A stretch of 5,684 nt of DNA, taken from positions 1-5,684 of the forward strand of contig CANPXA010000121.1 of the NCBI GenBank assembly GCA_947585525.1, written 5' to 3'. Under the pieces are notes generated by a model, which made no database searches, had not been told where the DNA came from, and was given only the letters and a program-made list of their open reading frames with translations. Both the position numbers and the translations under genes were made by a program. Below, in pieces: positions 1-5,303 of the stretch; the stretch's first letter is position 1; every line of letters begins with the position of its first letter. This stretch comes from an uncultured Akkermansia sp. (GTDB lineage: Bacteria; Verrucomicrobiota; Verrucomicrobiia; Verrucomicrobiales; Akkermansiaceae).

Positions 1-180
1 GCGTCAATTTACGATGTGGATACTAGCGCGCCGCGCGCGGGGGTGCGGAACATGGGCGCAGCGGCTCATCTTTGCTTTGAATTCAAGCACGGGGCAACAC
101 ACAATCAAACCCGAATCCACACAACGCTGCCACGTGCTCGGGGTTGCTTCTCAACAAACGCAGCAAGACCACCATTTCAT
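1..180. other. Intergenic stretch downstream of tRNA-Glu
   Basis: I see no credible coding region here; the short open frames on the plus strand run straight into the tRNA gene on the other strand and have no family resemblance. The stretch holds a degraded repeat copy at 11-41 (listed separately), a 10-bp perfect palindrome TTGAATTCAA at 77-86, and a CACGTG palindrome near 132. No hairpin followed by a T-run is visible on the minus strand after the tRNA, so its transcription end cannot be placed. Confidence 0.6.
11..41 (-). repeat. Degenerate partial copy of the intergenic repeat (copy W)
   Basis: Read against the reverse complement of copy A (535-615), this stretch matches at 26 of 31 positions by my hand alignment: ACGAT, one mismatch, TGGAT, then a GCGCGC-x-GCGCGCGGG core. 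The flanking AATTT before ACGAT resembles the AATT-ACG heptamer seen next to copy B. Similarity fades after position 41, so this is either a truncated or a decayed copy. It is inverted relative to copies A and B. Part of the match is low-complexity GC alternation, which lowers its value; the ACGAT-TGGAT portion is the better evidence. Confidence 0.5.
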
Positions 181-253
181 CATCTGGAACGGGATTCGAA
201 CCCGTGTTGCCCGCGTGAAAGGCGAGAGTCCTAGGCCTCTAGACGATCCAGAC
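181..253 (-). tRNA. tRNA-Glu (anticodon TTC)
   Basis: The 73-nt gene folds as a standard cloverleaf. It has a 7-bp acceptor stem (GTCTGGA with TCCAGAT), a D-arm closed by GTC/GAC, an anticodon stem CTCGC/GCGGG around loop CTTTCAC, and a T-arm with the GTTCGAATC motif. The anticodon TTC lies at plus positions 217-219 (read on minus) and decodes GAA and GAG. The CGTCTAGAGGCC D-arm region and discriminator G are those of bacterial tRNA-Glu. The 3' CCA is not encoded (ATG follows the discriminator), so it must be added after transcription. The outermost acceptor pair is a G1-U72 wobble rather than the usual G-C. In bacteria, charged Glu-tRNA can also feed tetrapyrrole synthesis. Confidence 0.97.
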
Positions 254-287
254 TTTCAGGAGGTAAGTGCGCATGAAGCGACGGGGG

Positions 288-316
288 AATGTACCACAGT
301 GGGGGGGGCTTGGCAA
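288..316 (-). promoter_or_regulatory. Candidate sigma70-type promoter for tRNA-Glu
   Basis: On the minus strand, TTGCCA (311-316) and TACATT (288-293) are separated by exactly 17 nt, matching the consensus -35 and -10 boxes at 5/6 and 4/6 positions. The spacer contains a run of eight C residues (minus strand). Initiation about 7 nt after the -10 box would fall near 281, giving a short leader of about 28 nt before the tRNA 5' end, which is normal for a stable RNA gene. Confidence 0.5.
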
Positions 317-429
317 GACTAAATCACGGGGTGAATGAAAAAAATGAGCATGAAGTCATCAGAGAGTGCGTCCGATCGCTTTCCTCACAACAACAATCCA
401 TGACTTTGCTTCCCGCCAATGCTTGCCTC

Positions 430-533
430 AAGCTCGCCTCACGAGCTTTGCTTCGGAGCCGCCTCACGACTCCTCACCCCTGCGGGGCAAAAGCTGAGCT
501 TTTGGACAAACTGCCTTACGTCGTCGGCAGTTT
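430..533. other. Cluster of four short inverted repeats in the 254-714 intergenic region
   Basis: Four inverted repeats follow one another in about 105 bp. AAGCTCG/CGAGCTT has a 5-nt loop (430-448). CCCC/GGGG surrounds TGC (477-487). CAAAAGCT/AGCTTTTG is separated by one base (488-504). AAACTGCC/GGCAGTTT has a 10-nt loop (508-533), and its right arm ends in a T4 run, so it could act as a weak rightward terminator. The hexamer GCCTCA occurs three times between 425 and 466. No coding region or known RNA family is recognised. Possible roles are protein-binding sites, a small RNA or part of a repeat element; nothing here decides between them. Confidence 0.4.
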
Positions 534-534
534 T

Positions 535-633
535 GAACGATGGAAGCGGAGCCGGGGAGATGGCATGACGCAATCTCGGACCAACCCGCGCGCAGCGCGC
601 GAACATCCAAATCGTCCATCGTCCATCGTCCAT
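535..633 (+). repeat. Intergenic repeat copy A with ATCGTCC heptamer array
   Basis: The core (535-615) is 81 bp and matches copy B (3131-3211) at 75 of 81 positions with no gaps. It contains a palindrome CGCGCGC-A-GCGCGCG at 587-601 that can form a GC hairpin. The 3' end runs into three perfect tandem heptamers ATCGTCC (611-631) plus AT. The 5' ACGATGGA (537-544) is the reverse complement of the TCCATCGT in the heptamer array, so this copy has inverted-repeat ends. It lies between the hairpin cluster and the promoter of the 799-aa gene. No open frame, transposase or target duplication is visible. Confidence 0.85.
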
Positions 634-660
634 AGAATGCGTTGCCTCGTGTTTTCGATG

Positions 661-689
661 TTGCAATGGGGAAAGAAATTGTGTATAGT
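661..689 (+). promoter_or_regulatory. Candidate promoter for the 799-aa membrane protein gene
   Basis: TTGCAA (661-666) and TATAGT (684-689) are spaced by 17 nt and match the -35/-10 consensus at 4/6 and 5/6 positions. Transcription would start near 696, about 18 nt before the ATG at 715. The placement argues against the longer reading frames that open upstream of 689, since those starts would lie in or before the promoter. The leader has no convincing Shine-Dalgarno sequence; only CAGAG near 703-707 is purine-rich. Confidence 0.55.
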
Positions 690-714
690 GAGGATCGGTA
701 TTCAGAGACTACTT

Positions 715-3114
715 ATGGCTTCTCCACAATTTAAAAAACCGACAGGAACAGCGCCGACGCGGCGCTTGCTAGGTACAGGGGCTGCACCGAAGACGACAGT
801 GCGCTTAAAGGCGTCAAACGGGCAGGCAATCCAGGCGAAAGCTCCGGCCGCATTTGCTAAACGAACGGCTCCGGGGGCGAAGCCCGAGGAAAAACTAGCA
901 GAAAAGGCAAAGGAGGAGAAGTCTCTTAAGGAGGTGGCGACCGAGGAGACCCCGACCGCTGAACAGAAGCCGTTGACGCCTCCGGTGGAATCCGACCCGC
1001 AGGAACAGCCTTCCGAGGAGCGTGGGGACGTGCAGCCTCAACCGGTGGAACAGCCCTCCGAAGGGACGCCTGAGCCCGTCACGCAGGAGCCCCCTCCCGT
1101 GGAGGAACACGCCCCTGAGGCTCAGCCGGAGGGAGAGGGAGCCGGAGTGGTTGCAACGGACGAGGAGGAAGAAGCTCGCAAGCGTGCTGAGGAAGAGTAT
1201 GCCCGTCAGATGGAGGAGTACAATCGCCAAATGGAGGAATACAACCGCCAGATGGAGGAGTACAATCGTCAGCAAGCTCTCCTGCAGCAACAGGCGGAGG
1301 CTGCTGCTGCTGCCGAACAGCCGACAGCCGAAGAAGCTCCGACGGCAGAGGAACAGCAGACGGAAAACGCAGTGAAGCCTGAGGGGAAAATAAAGCCGAC
1401 AGGGGCAAAGGCTCTGGCCGTGGGTGGACTCAAAGTGGCGGGGTTGGCGAAGCCGGTGGCAGGTGGAGCAAAACCGGCGCCGGGAAAGAAGGCATCCGTT
1501 GCTGCGAAACCGGCAGCAGGGGGACTGAAAAAGGCGGTGGCTCCGTTGATGTCGGCCAAGGCGAAGCCCGAGGTCCCGGCTCCGTCTCCCGAGCCTCCGT
1601 CACAGGAAACGGATGGTGCGACACCGGTGGGGGAAGAGACTACCGCAGAAGCAACCGAGCAAACGGAGCAGGGCGGAACCAATCAGGTGGATGCGGCTTA
1701 TGTGTCCATGCTCCAGCAGACGGCGCAGAAACGACCGATCCACAAGTCCAAAGGGTTTATCATCGCCTGTGGGGTACTCGTTGTGTTCGCCGGTTTTTGC
1801 GGCTACCTCGTCGTGAAACAGAATGCCGAGAATGCGGCTATGAGGGAAAGGAATGCCCGTATCATGGGCATCCTCTCGCGCGCCCGCGAAATCAACAAGC
1901 TCCAGATAGAGAGTTTGGCGGAAGCGCGGAAGAAGAACGTGAATGTGAAGTGCAGCAAGAAGGAAGCCGAATTCCTCATGGATGTCATCGTCAATCCGGA
2001 GATGAAAGATGAGAATGGCAAGCCGATGTTTGGAAACCATCCGGATGGGGTGGCACAGCTTGCCTGCCTGCTGGTGGGTATAGCGTCGGAGGCAGATGAG
2101 AGCATCGGCGCCATGGTGTTCAGCCGTCTGCACAAGGAAGCCCGAAAGATCAAGCCGCACAACTACCGCTGGCTTGTCCAGCGGCTTGCCTTGGCCGATA
2201 TCAAGGGGATCAACGACAAACTGCACGATCTCGCCACAAAGGTGGCAAAAATGGATGCCAAGAAATTCTCGAAGAGGGATCAGGTGCTTTCCTACATCTG
2301 GGAAGCGATGGGGTTGCGCGTCACAGAGAAGGATATTGAACCCATCACGGAGCTGCTGAAAGATCCGGAGACCAGCAATGGCTTGGTTGAGACCCTTTCC
2401 ATTTGCCTGCGCAACATTGTGGAGCGGATGGAGGATCCGGCAAAGCGCAGTGAGCTGGGAGACAAGATATTTGAGCTGCTGCCGGAGAATAAGCGTCCGT
2501 ACCTCATGGCTACCTTGGCAAAATCGTGCTCTCCCAAGGCCCTTGAATATTACAAGCAGCGTGCGATCACCCCGAACAACTGGAGAGCTGACAGAGATTT
2601 CTTTGCCAATTATGGGAGCGACGATATCATCACTTATCTCGTTCAGGATATGAAGCCCGCTGCAGGTGATGACCCGAAGCTCCAAAAACTCGTCGATGAA
2701 ATGATAGCTTCGGTGGTGCGCCAGGATCGCGATCGTAAGCCTGAGGATGCCGAGAAGCTCGTCAAAATGGTGTATGATAAATTGGATGTCGATACTTCGG
2801 CTTGGGAAGAGATCAATGAAAAGACCGACAAGGATTCTGCCGATTTTGTCGGAGAGGATTCGCCGGAATATGCCGAACTCATGAAGAAACGCGCCGATAT
2901 CGAGGGAAGCCGCAAACAGAAGCTTGATTTCATCCGCGTGCTGTCAGGCATGAGGAATTGGCCTTGGGTTGTGCAGTACCTTGAAAAGTTGAAGAAGGAA
3001 CCGGAAAATCAGGTGTCGAGCGAGGCAGCCCGCGCGCATGAAAAGGTTCTCGAAAATACGGAAAGGGAACGGGAAACACAGGAGCGTTACAATCGCCGTA
3101 CCAAGGAATTGTGA
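715..3114 (+). CDS. Uncharacterised single-pass membrane protein with low-complexity N-terminal half (799 aa)
   Basis: I do not recognise the family. The start at ATG 715 (MASPQFKKP) is chosen because a promoter lies just upstream at 661-689, while the frame before it runs through repeat DNA. Residues 1-55 are basic. About 57-163 are rich in Glu, Pro, Thr and Gln. Residues 164-186 hold three perfect RQMEEYN heptads. About 187-216 are Gln/Ala/Glu-rich with two PTAEE motifs. Residues 225-285 form a basic Ala-Lys-Pro-Gly tract, and 286-335 are acidic again. One transmembrane helix spans about 347-367, preceded by KRPIHKSK, which predicts the N-terminus inside and the C-terminus outside the inner membrane. 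Residues 368-799 are mostly alpha-helical and charged, with four Cys residues, and may form a helical-repeat or coiled-coil fold (inference). The last residues contain ERYNRR, echoing the heptad. It stands alone, flanked by repeat copies, and converges on murA. A scaffold-like envelope role is conceivable but unproven. Confidence 0.92.
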   Translation: MASPQFKKPTGTAPTRRLLGTGAAPKTTVRLKASNGQAIQAKAPAAFAKRTAPGAKPEEKLAEKAKEEKSLKEVATEETPTAEQKPLTPPVESDPQEQPSEERGDVQPQPVEQPSEGTPEPVTQEPPPVEEHAPEAQPEGEGAGVVATDEEEEARKRAEEEYARQMEEYNRQMEEYNRQMEEYNRQQALLQQQAEAAAAAEQPTAEEAPTAEEQQTENAVKPEGKIKPTGAKALAVGGLKVAGLAKPVAGGAKPAPGKKASVAAKPAAGGLKKAVAPLMSAKAKPEVPAPSPEPPSQETDGATPVGEETTAEATEQTEQGGTNQVDAAYVSMLQQTAQKRPIHKSKGFIIACGVLVVFAGFCGYLVVKQNAENAAMRERNARIMGILSRAREINKLQIESLAEARKKNVNVKCSKKEAEFLMDVIVNPEMKDENGKPMFGNHPDGVAQLACLLVGIASEADESIGAMVFSRLHKEARKIKPHNYRWLVQRLALADIKGINDKLHDLATKVAKMDAKKFSKRDQVLSYIWEAMGLRVTEKDIEPITELLKDPETSNGLVETLSICLRNIVERMEDPAKRSELGDKIFELLPENKRPYLMATLAKSCSPKALEYYKQRAITPNNWRADRDFFANYGSDDIITYLVQDMKPAAGDDPKLQKLVDEMIASVVRQDRDRKPEDAEKLVKMVYDKLDVDTSAWEEINEKTDKDSADFVGEDSPEYAELMKKRADIEGSRKQKLDFIRVLSGMRNWPWVVQYLEKLKKEPENQVSSEAARAHEKVLENTERERETQERYNRRTKEL
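1204..1272 (+). repeat. In-frame 21-bp tandem repeat coding for RQMEEYN
   Basis: Three 21-bp units (1204-1224, 1225-1245, 1246-1266) plus a 6-bp fourth start encode RQMEEYN three times and then RQ. The protein units are identical, but the DNA units differ at synonymous positions (CGT/CGC, CAG/CAA, GAG/GAA, AAT/AAC). The 7-residue period with charged and aromatic positions fits a short coiled coil or extended helix. Confidence 0.9.
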
Positions 3115-3120
3115 AAAAAC

Positions 3121-3170
3121 ATCACGCCATGAACGATGGAAGCGGATCCGGGGAGATGGCATGGCGTAAT
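3121..3170. other. Long-arm inverted repeat just after the 799-aa gene
   Basis: ATCACGCCAT (3121-3130) and ATGGCGTAAT (3161-3170) pair at 9 of 10 positions across a 30-nt loop. The left arm starts 7 nt after the stop codon and lies outside repeat copy B; the right arm lies inside it. It could stabilise the 3' end of the upstream mRNA or help stop transcription, but there is no T-run after it, so a terminator call is weak. Confidence 0.35.
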
Positions 3171-3229
3171 CTCGGACCAGCCCGCGCGCAGCACGCGGAC
3201 ATCCAAATCGTAATTCGTAATTCGTAAAT
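3131..3229 (+). repeat. Intergenic repeat copy B with AATTCGT heptamer array
   Basis: The core at 3131-3211 is the same length as copy A and in the same orientation, with six substitutions and no gaps. At the point where copy A changes into ATCGTCC heptamers, copy B instead has AAATCGT, AATTCGT, AATTCGT (3205-3225) followed by AAAT. The GC hairpin of copy A is weakened here by a G-to-A change in its right arm. The copy begins 16 nt after the stop codon at 3114, between two convergent genes. Confidence 0.85.
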
Positions 3230-3278
3230 GGGCGACGGAGCGCTGCCTCGGGTCGTCGGTCGCCCTGTGCATTGCACA
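3230..3278. other. Two adjacent inverted repeats in the convergent intergenic region
   Basis: GGGCGAC (3230-3236) pairs with GTCGCCC (3259-3265) over a 22-nt loop. It is followed immediately by TGTGCA-T-TGCACA (3266-3278), a 13-nt near-perfect palindrome. Both lie between repeat copy B and the 3' end of murA. They may take part in ending transcription from either side; neither is followed by a clear T-run. Confidence 0.35.
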
Positions 3279-3306
3279 TCCCACACGCAACGCGCTAATT
3301 TTCAAC

Positions 3307-3322
3307 ATCGTCTATCGTACAT
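3307..3322 (+). repeat. Degenerate heptamer remnant
   Basis: ATCGTCT and ATCGTAC followed by AT-AG match the end of the copy A array (positions 618-635) at 16 of 18 positions. It lies 95 bp beyond the heptamers of copy B, as if the original array tail had been separated from its core by inserted or rearranged sequence. Confidence 0.45.
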
Positions 3323-3338
3323 AGGCACGTTCGTGCCT
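3323..3338 (-). terminator. Hairpin downstream of murA, possible terminator
   Basis: AGGCACG and CGTGCCT are separated by two bases, giving a stable GC-rich hairpin 10 nt beyond the murA stop codon. There is no T-run on the murA side, so it is not a textbook intrinsic terminator. It may mark the mRNA 3' end or act with a factor. Confidence 0.4.
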
Positions 3339-3348
3339 CCGTCCATCA

Positions 3349-4656
3349 TCAATGGGCACCGTCAGGCGCCTTGGGAGATTCGTCGAGGTCCGGTACGCGG
3401 CTGACGTGGGCGCCGAGACCTAGGAGCTTGTCGTCGAGCATTTCGTAGCCTCGGTCGATGTGGTAAAGGCGATGGATTTCCGTGGTGCCTTCGGCTGCGA
3501 GGGCGGCCAGGACGAGAGCGGCGGAGGCGCGGAGATCACTGGCCATAACCGGTGCGCCGGAGAGGCGGTCGGTGCCAGTGATGATGGCGGTGCCGTTGTC
3601 CATTTTGATATTGGCTCCCATGCGCTTGAGTTCAGAGCAATGCATGAAACGCTGGGGGAAGATGGTGTCCTTGACCACGCTGATGCCGGGAGTGACGGAG
3701 AAGAGAGCTGTCATCTGAGCCTGCATGTCAGTGGGGAAGCCGGGGTAGGGACTCGTCGTGATTTTGCCTCCTTTAGGTGTTTTGCCGGGAGCGACAAAGA
3801 CCGAGTTGCCGCTCGCGGAGAATCTCACTGTATGCCCGCATTCAGTGAGAAGATCAGAAATAGCTTGGAGGTGTTCCTTGCAAACTCGGTTGATGGTGAT
3901 ACCCTCACTGATAAGTGCGCCCGCCACCATGAAGGTGCCGGTTTCGATGCGATCCGGGATCACGGTGTGCTCGCAGCCGTGGAGGCGTTCCACGCCCTGG
4001 ATGGTGATGGTGCGTGAGCCTGCCCCATCGATTCGGGATCCCATTTTGTTGAGAAAATTGGCAAGATCCACCACTTCCGGCTCACGAGCGGCGGATTCAA
4101 TCACAGTTGTCCCACGAGCAAGGACAGCAGCCATCATCAAATTGTCCGTCCCCAATACCGTGGGTCCGTTATCCCCGCGCATATCGACCGTGGCGCCCAC
4201 GAGACCATTGGGAGCCTCAATGACGAGGTTGCCGCTCTTCACCCGAACTCGTGCGCCGAGAGCCTGGATAGCGCGCACGTGGAGGTCCACCGGACGGTCG
4301 CCGATAACGCAACCGCCGGGAAGTGGAAGTGTGCAGCGTTTCATGCGCGCCATCATGGGTCCGAGCAAGCAGATGGAAGCTCGCATTTTTCGCACTTGTT
4401 CGTAGCTGGCGCTGGAGCTGATGCCATCCGGAGAATCGATGCGCACGGTGCCACTGGAGCGCTCGACGGAGGCTCCGAGTTGGCTGAGGATCTGGATCAT
4501 GTAATTGGTGTCGGATACATCCGGCACGCGGGAGATGCGGACGGGGTCATCCGTAAGGAGTGAGGCAGCGAGGATGGGAAGAGAGGCGTTCTTGGAGCCG
4601 CTGATATTCACGGAGCCCTTGAGGAGGTGACCTCCTTCGACGATGAGTTTATCCAT
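3349..4656 (-). CDS. murA: UDP-N-acetylglucosamine 1-carboxyvinyltransferase (MurA)
   Basis: MurA transfers enolpyruvate from phosphoenolpyruvate to UDP-GlcNAc in the cytoplasm, the first committed step of peptidoglycan synthesis. The 435-aa length is close to the family norm (about 420). Visible hallmarks are GSKNA with K22 and N23, the flexible active-site loop LPGGCVIGDRPVDLH with Cys116 (equivalent to E. coli Cys115, the fosfomycin target) and R121, PYPGFPTDMQAQ with the catalytic-base Asp310, and HIDRGYE with R402. The Cys in the loop predicts the fosfomycin-sensitive form. The ATG start fits the conserved N-terminus MDKLIVEGG. The last dozen residues form a variable tail ending beside repeat-like DNA. 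The gene lies 18 nt after the DUF1573-like gene and is probably translated from the same mRNA. No Shine-Dalgarno sequence precedes it; the bases before ATG are CTCTCTCC. Confidence 0.98.
   Translation of the reverse strand: MDKLIVEGGHLLKGSVNISGSKNASLPILAASLLTDDPVRISRVPDVSDTNYMIQILSQLGASVERSSGTVRIDSPDGISSSASYEQVRKMRASICLLGPMMARMKRCTLPLPGGCVIGDRPVDLHVRAIQALGARVRVKSGNLVIEAPNGLVGATVDMRGDNGPTVLGTDNLMMAAVLARGTTVIESAAREPEVVDLANFLNKMGSRIDGAGSRTITIQGVERLHGCEHTVIPDRIETGTFMVAGALISEGITINRVCKEHLQAISDLLTECGHTVRFSASGNSVFVAPGKTPKGGKITTSPYPGFPTDMQAQMTALFSVTPGISVVKDTIFPQRFMHCSELKRMGANIKMDNGTAIITGTDRLSGAPVMASDLRASAALVLAALAAEGTTEIHRLYHIDRGYEMLDDKLLGLGAHVSRVPDLDESPKAPDGAH
4622..4636 (-). other. Palindrome inside the murA 5' coding region
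   Basis: AGGAGGT and ACCTCCT flank a single central base within codons about 7-12 of murA. The motif equals a full Shine-Dalgarno sequence next to its own complement, although murA itself has no such site before its ATG. No in-frame start codon lies at a suitable distance downstream, so internal initiation is unlikely. An early mRNA hairpin is possible. Confidence 0.4.
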
Positions 4657-4674
4657 GGAGAGAGTAGTTGGGAA

Positions 4675-5289
4675 TCAGGGTTGGATGGAGAGGTAGATGA
4701 TGTACGCGGCGAAGCGAGGATCTTTGGAATCGGTGCGAATGATAAGTCGGTTGAGAATCGGCTTTCGAGTGTCGATGGGGGAGATGACAACCTTGTAGTC
4801 GGTTCCGGGTTTCAACGTGACGGCATCGTAGGTGAAGGCCGAGCCGGAGAGATCCGCTTTGGTGACCTGTTTGACGGGAGACCCGGAGGGAATACGCAGG
4901 GAGAGGGATTGAGGCGCGGGGAAAGAGTTGAGCTTCCAAATGAGACTCCGGGCGCTGAGCTGCACGGCTTGAGGCACGCGAATGTTCATCGCGAGACGGG
5001 TAGTGGCGCCGTCTGCTGTGGACGCTTCAATTTCCTTACGGACATCATGAGTGAAGCCGCTCACGTCGATGCGGGCGGTGAGTTGGTTGCCGGAGAAGGA
5101 GACCGTGGTGCAGTCGCAGAGGGAACGCGCACGCACAATGGCGGAATCAGCTTCAAAAACGACGGTGACCTGCTTCTGAGTGAACCGGAGTTGGACGTCC
5201 TGCTCGGGGTTGGGAAAAGCGGCGCAAGCCTGCTGAGCCGGAATCGCAAGAAGACCGAGCATGAGAAGACTTGAGGCGAGGTGAGGCAT
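4675..5289 (-). CDS. Secreted DUF1573-like protein (204 aa)
   Basis: The protein begins with a hydrophobic signal segment (residues 4-18) and a likely signal peptidase I site after A21-C22-A23. The n-region has no Lys or Arg, only His3, which is unusual. The Cys at 22 is not in a good lipobox, so it is probably not a lipoprotein. Residues 25-105 resemble the DUF1573 beta-sandwich: a strand-rich stretch, then CDCTTV at 58-63 in place of the usual CGCT, then alternating hydrophobic strands (ARIDVSGF, RKEIEAST). Residues 110-204 look like a second small beta domain with PGTDYKVVISP and LIIRTDS. DUF1573 proteins are mostly uncharacterised, so no function is assigned. It starts 14 nt after the lspA stop and ends 18 nt before murA, so it is probably part of that operon. 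No Shine-Dalgarno sequence is present before ATG; TTTTCCCC is. Confidence 0.9.
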   Translation of the reverse strand: MPHLASSLLMLGLLAIPAQQACAAFPNPEQDVQLRFTQKQVTVVFEADSAIVRARSLCDCTTVSFSGNQLTARIDVSGFTHDVRKEIEASTADGATTRLAMNIRVPQAVQLSARSLIWKLNSFPAPQSLSLRIPSGSPVKQVTKADLSGSAFTYDAVTLKPGTDYKVVISPIDTRKPILNRLIIRTDSKDPRFAAYIIYLSIQP

Positions 5290-5303
5290 GGGGAAAAGCA
5301 GGC

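Noticed and set aside
181..253. tRNA-Glu as an integration site for a mobile element.
   Set aside because: No second copy of the tRNA 3' end and no integrase gene are present in the window.
14..322. Short plus-strand frames over the left end (14-322 and 16-234).
   Set aside because: They run across the tRNA-Glu gene and its promoter and have no recognisable protein features.
605..633. Tandem heptamers considered as a CRISPR or iteron array.
   Set aside because: There are only about three 7-bp units with no spacers, and no replication or Cas gene is nearby.
289..714. The frame of the 799-aa gene stays open upstream to 289.
   Set aside because: This part covers the tRNA promoter, the hairpin cluster, repeat copy A and a promoter at 661-689, so it is non-coding; the ATG at 715 is the better start.
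1600..2685. A 361-codon open frame on the minus strand.
   Set aside because: It lies antisense to the 799-aa gene, shows no family resemblance and is a by-product of the codon bias of the plus-strand gene.
535..3229. Copies A and B as ends of a composite transposon.
   Set aside because: There is no transposase and no target-site duplication is visible. Copy A has only short complementary ends, and the 799-aa gene has no transposition-related features.
3460..5274. Several plus-strand frames of 90-215 codons opposite murA and the DUF1573-like gene.
   Set aside because: They are antisense to well-supported genes, with no promoter or family match.
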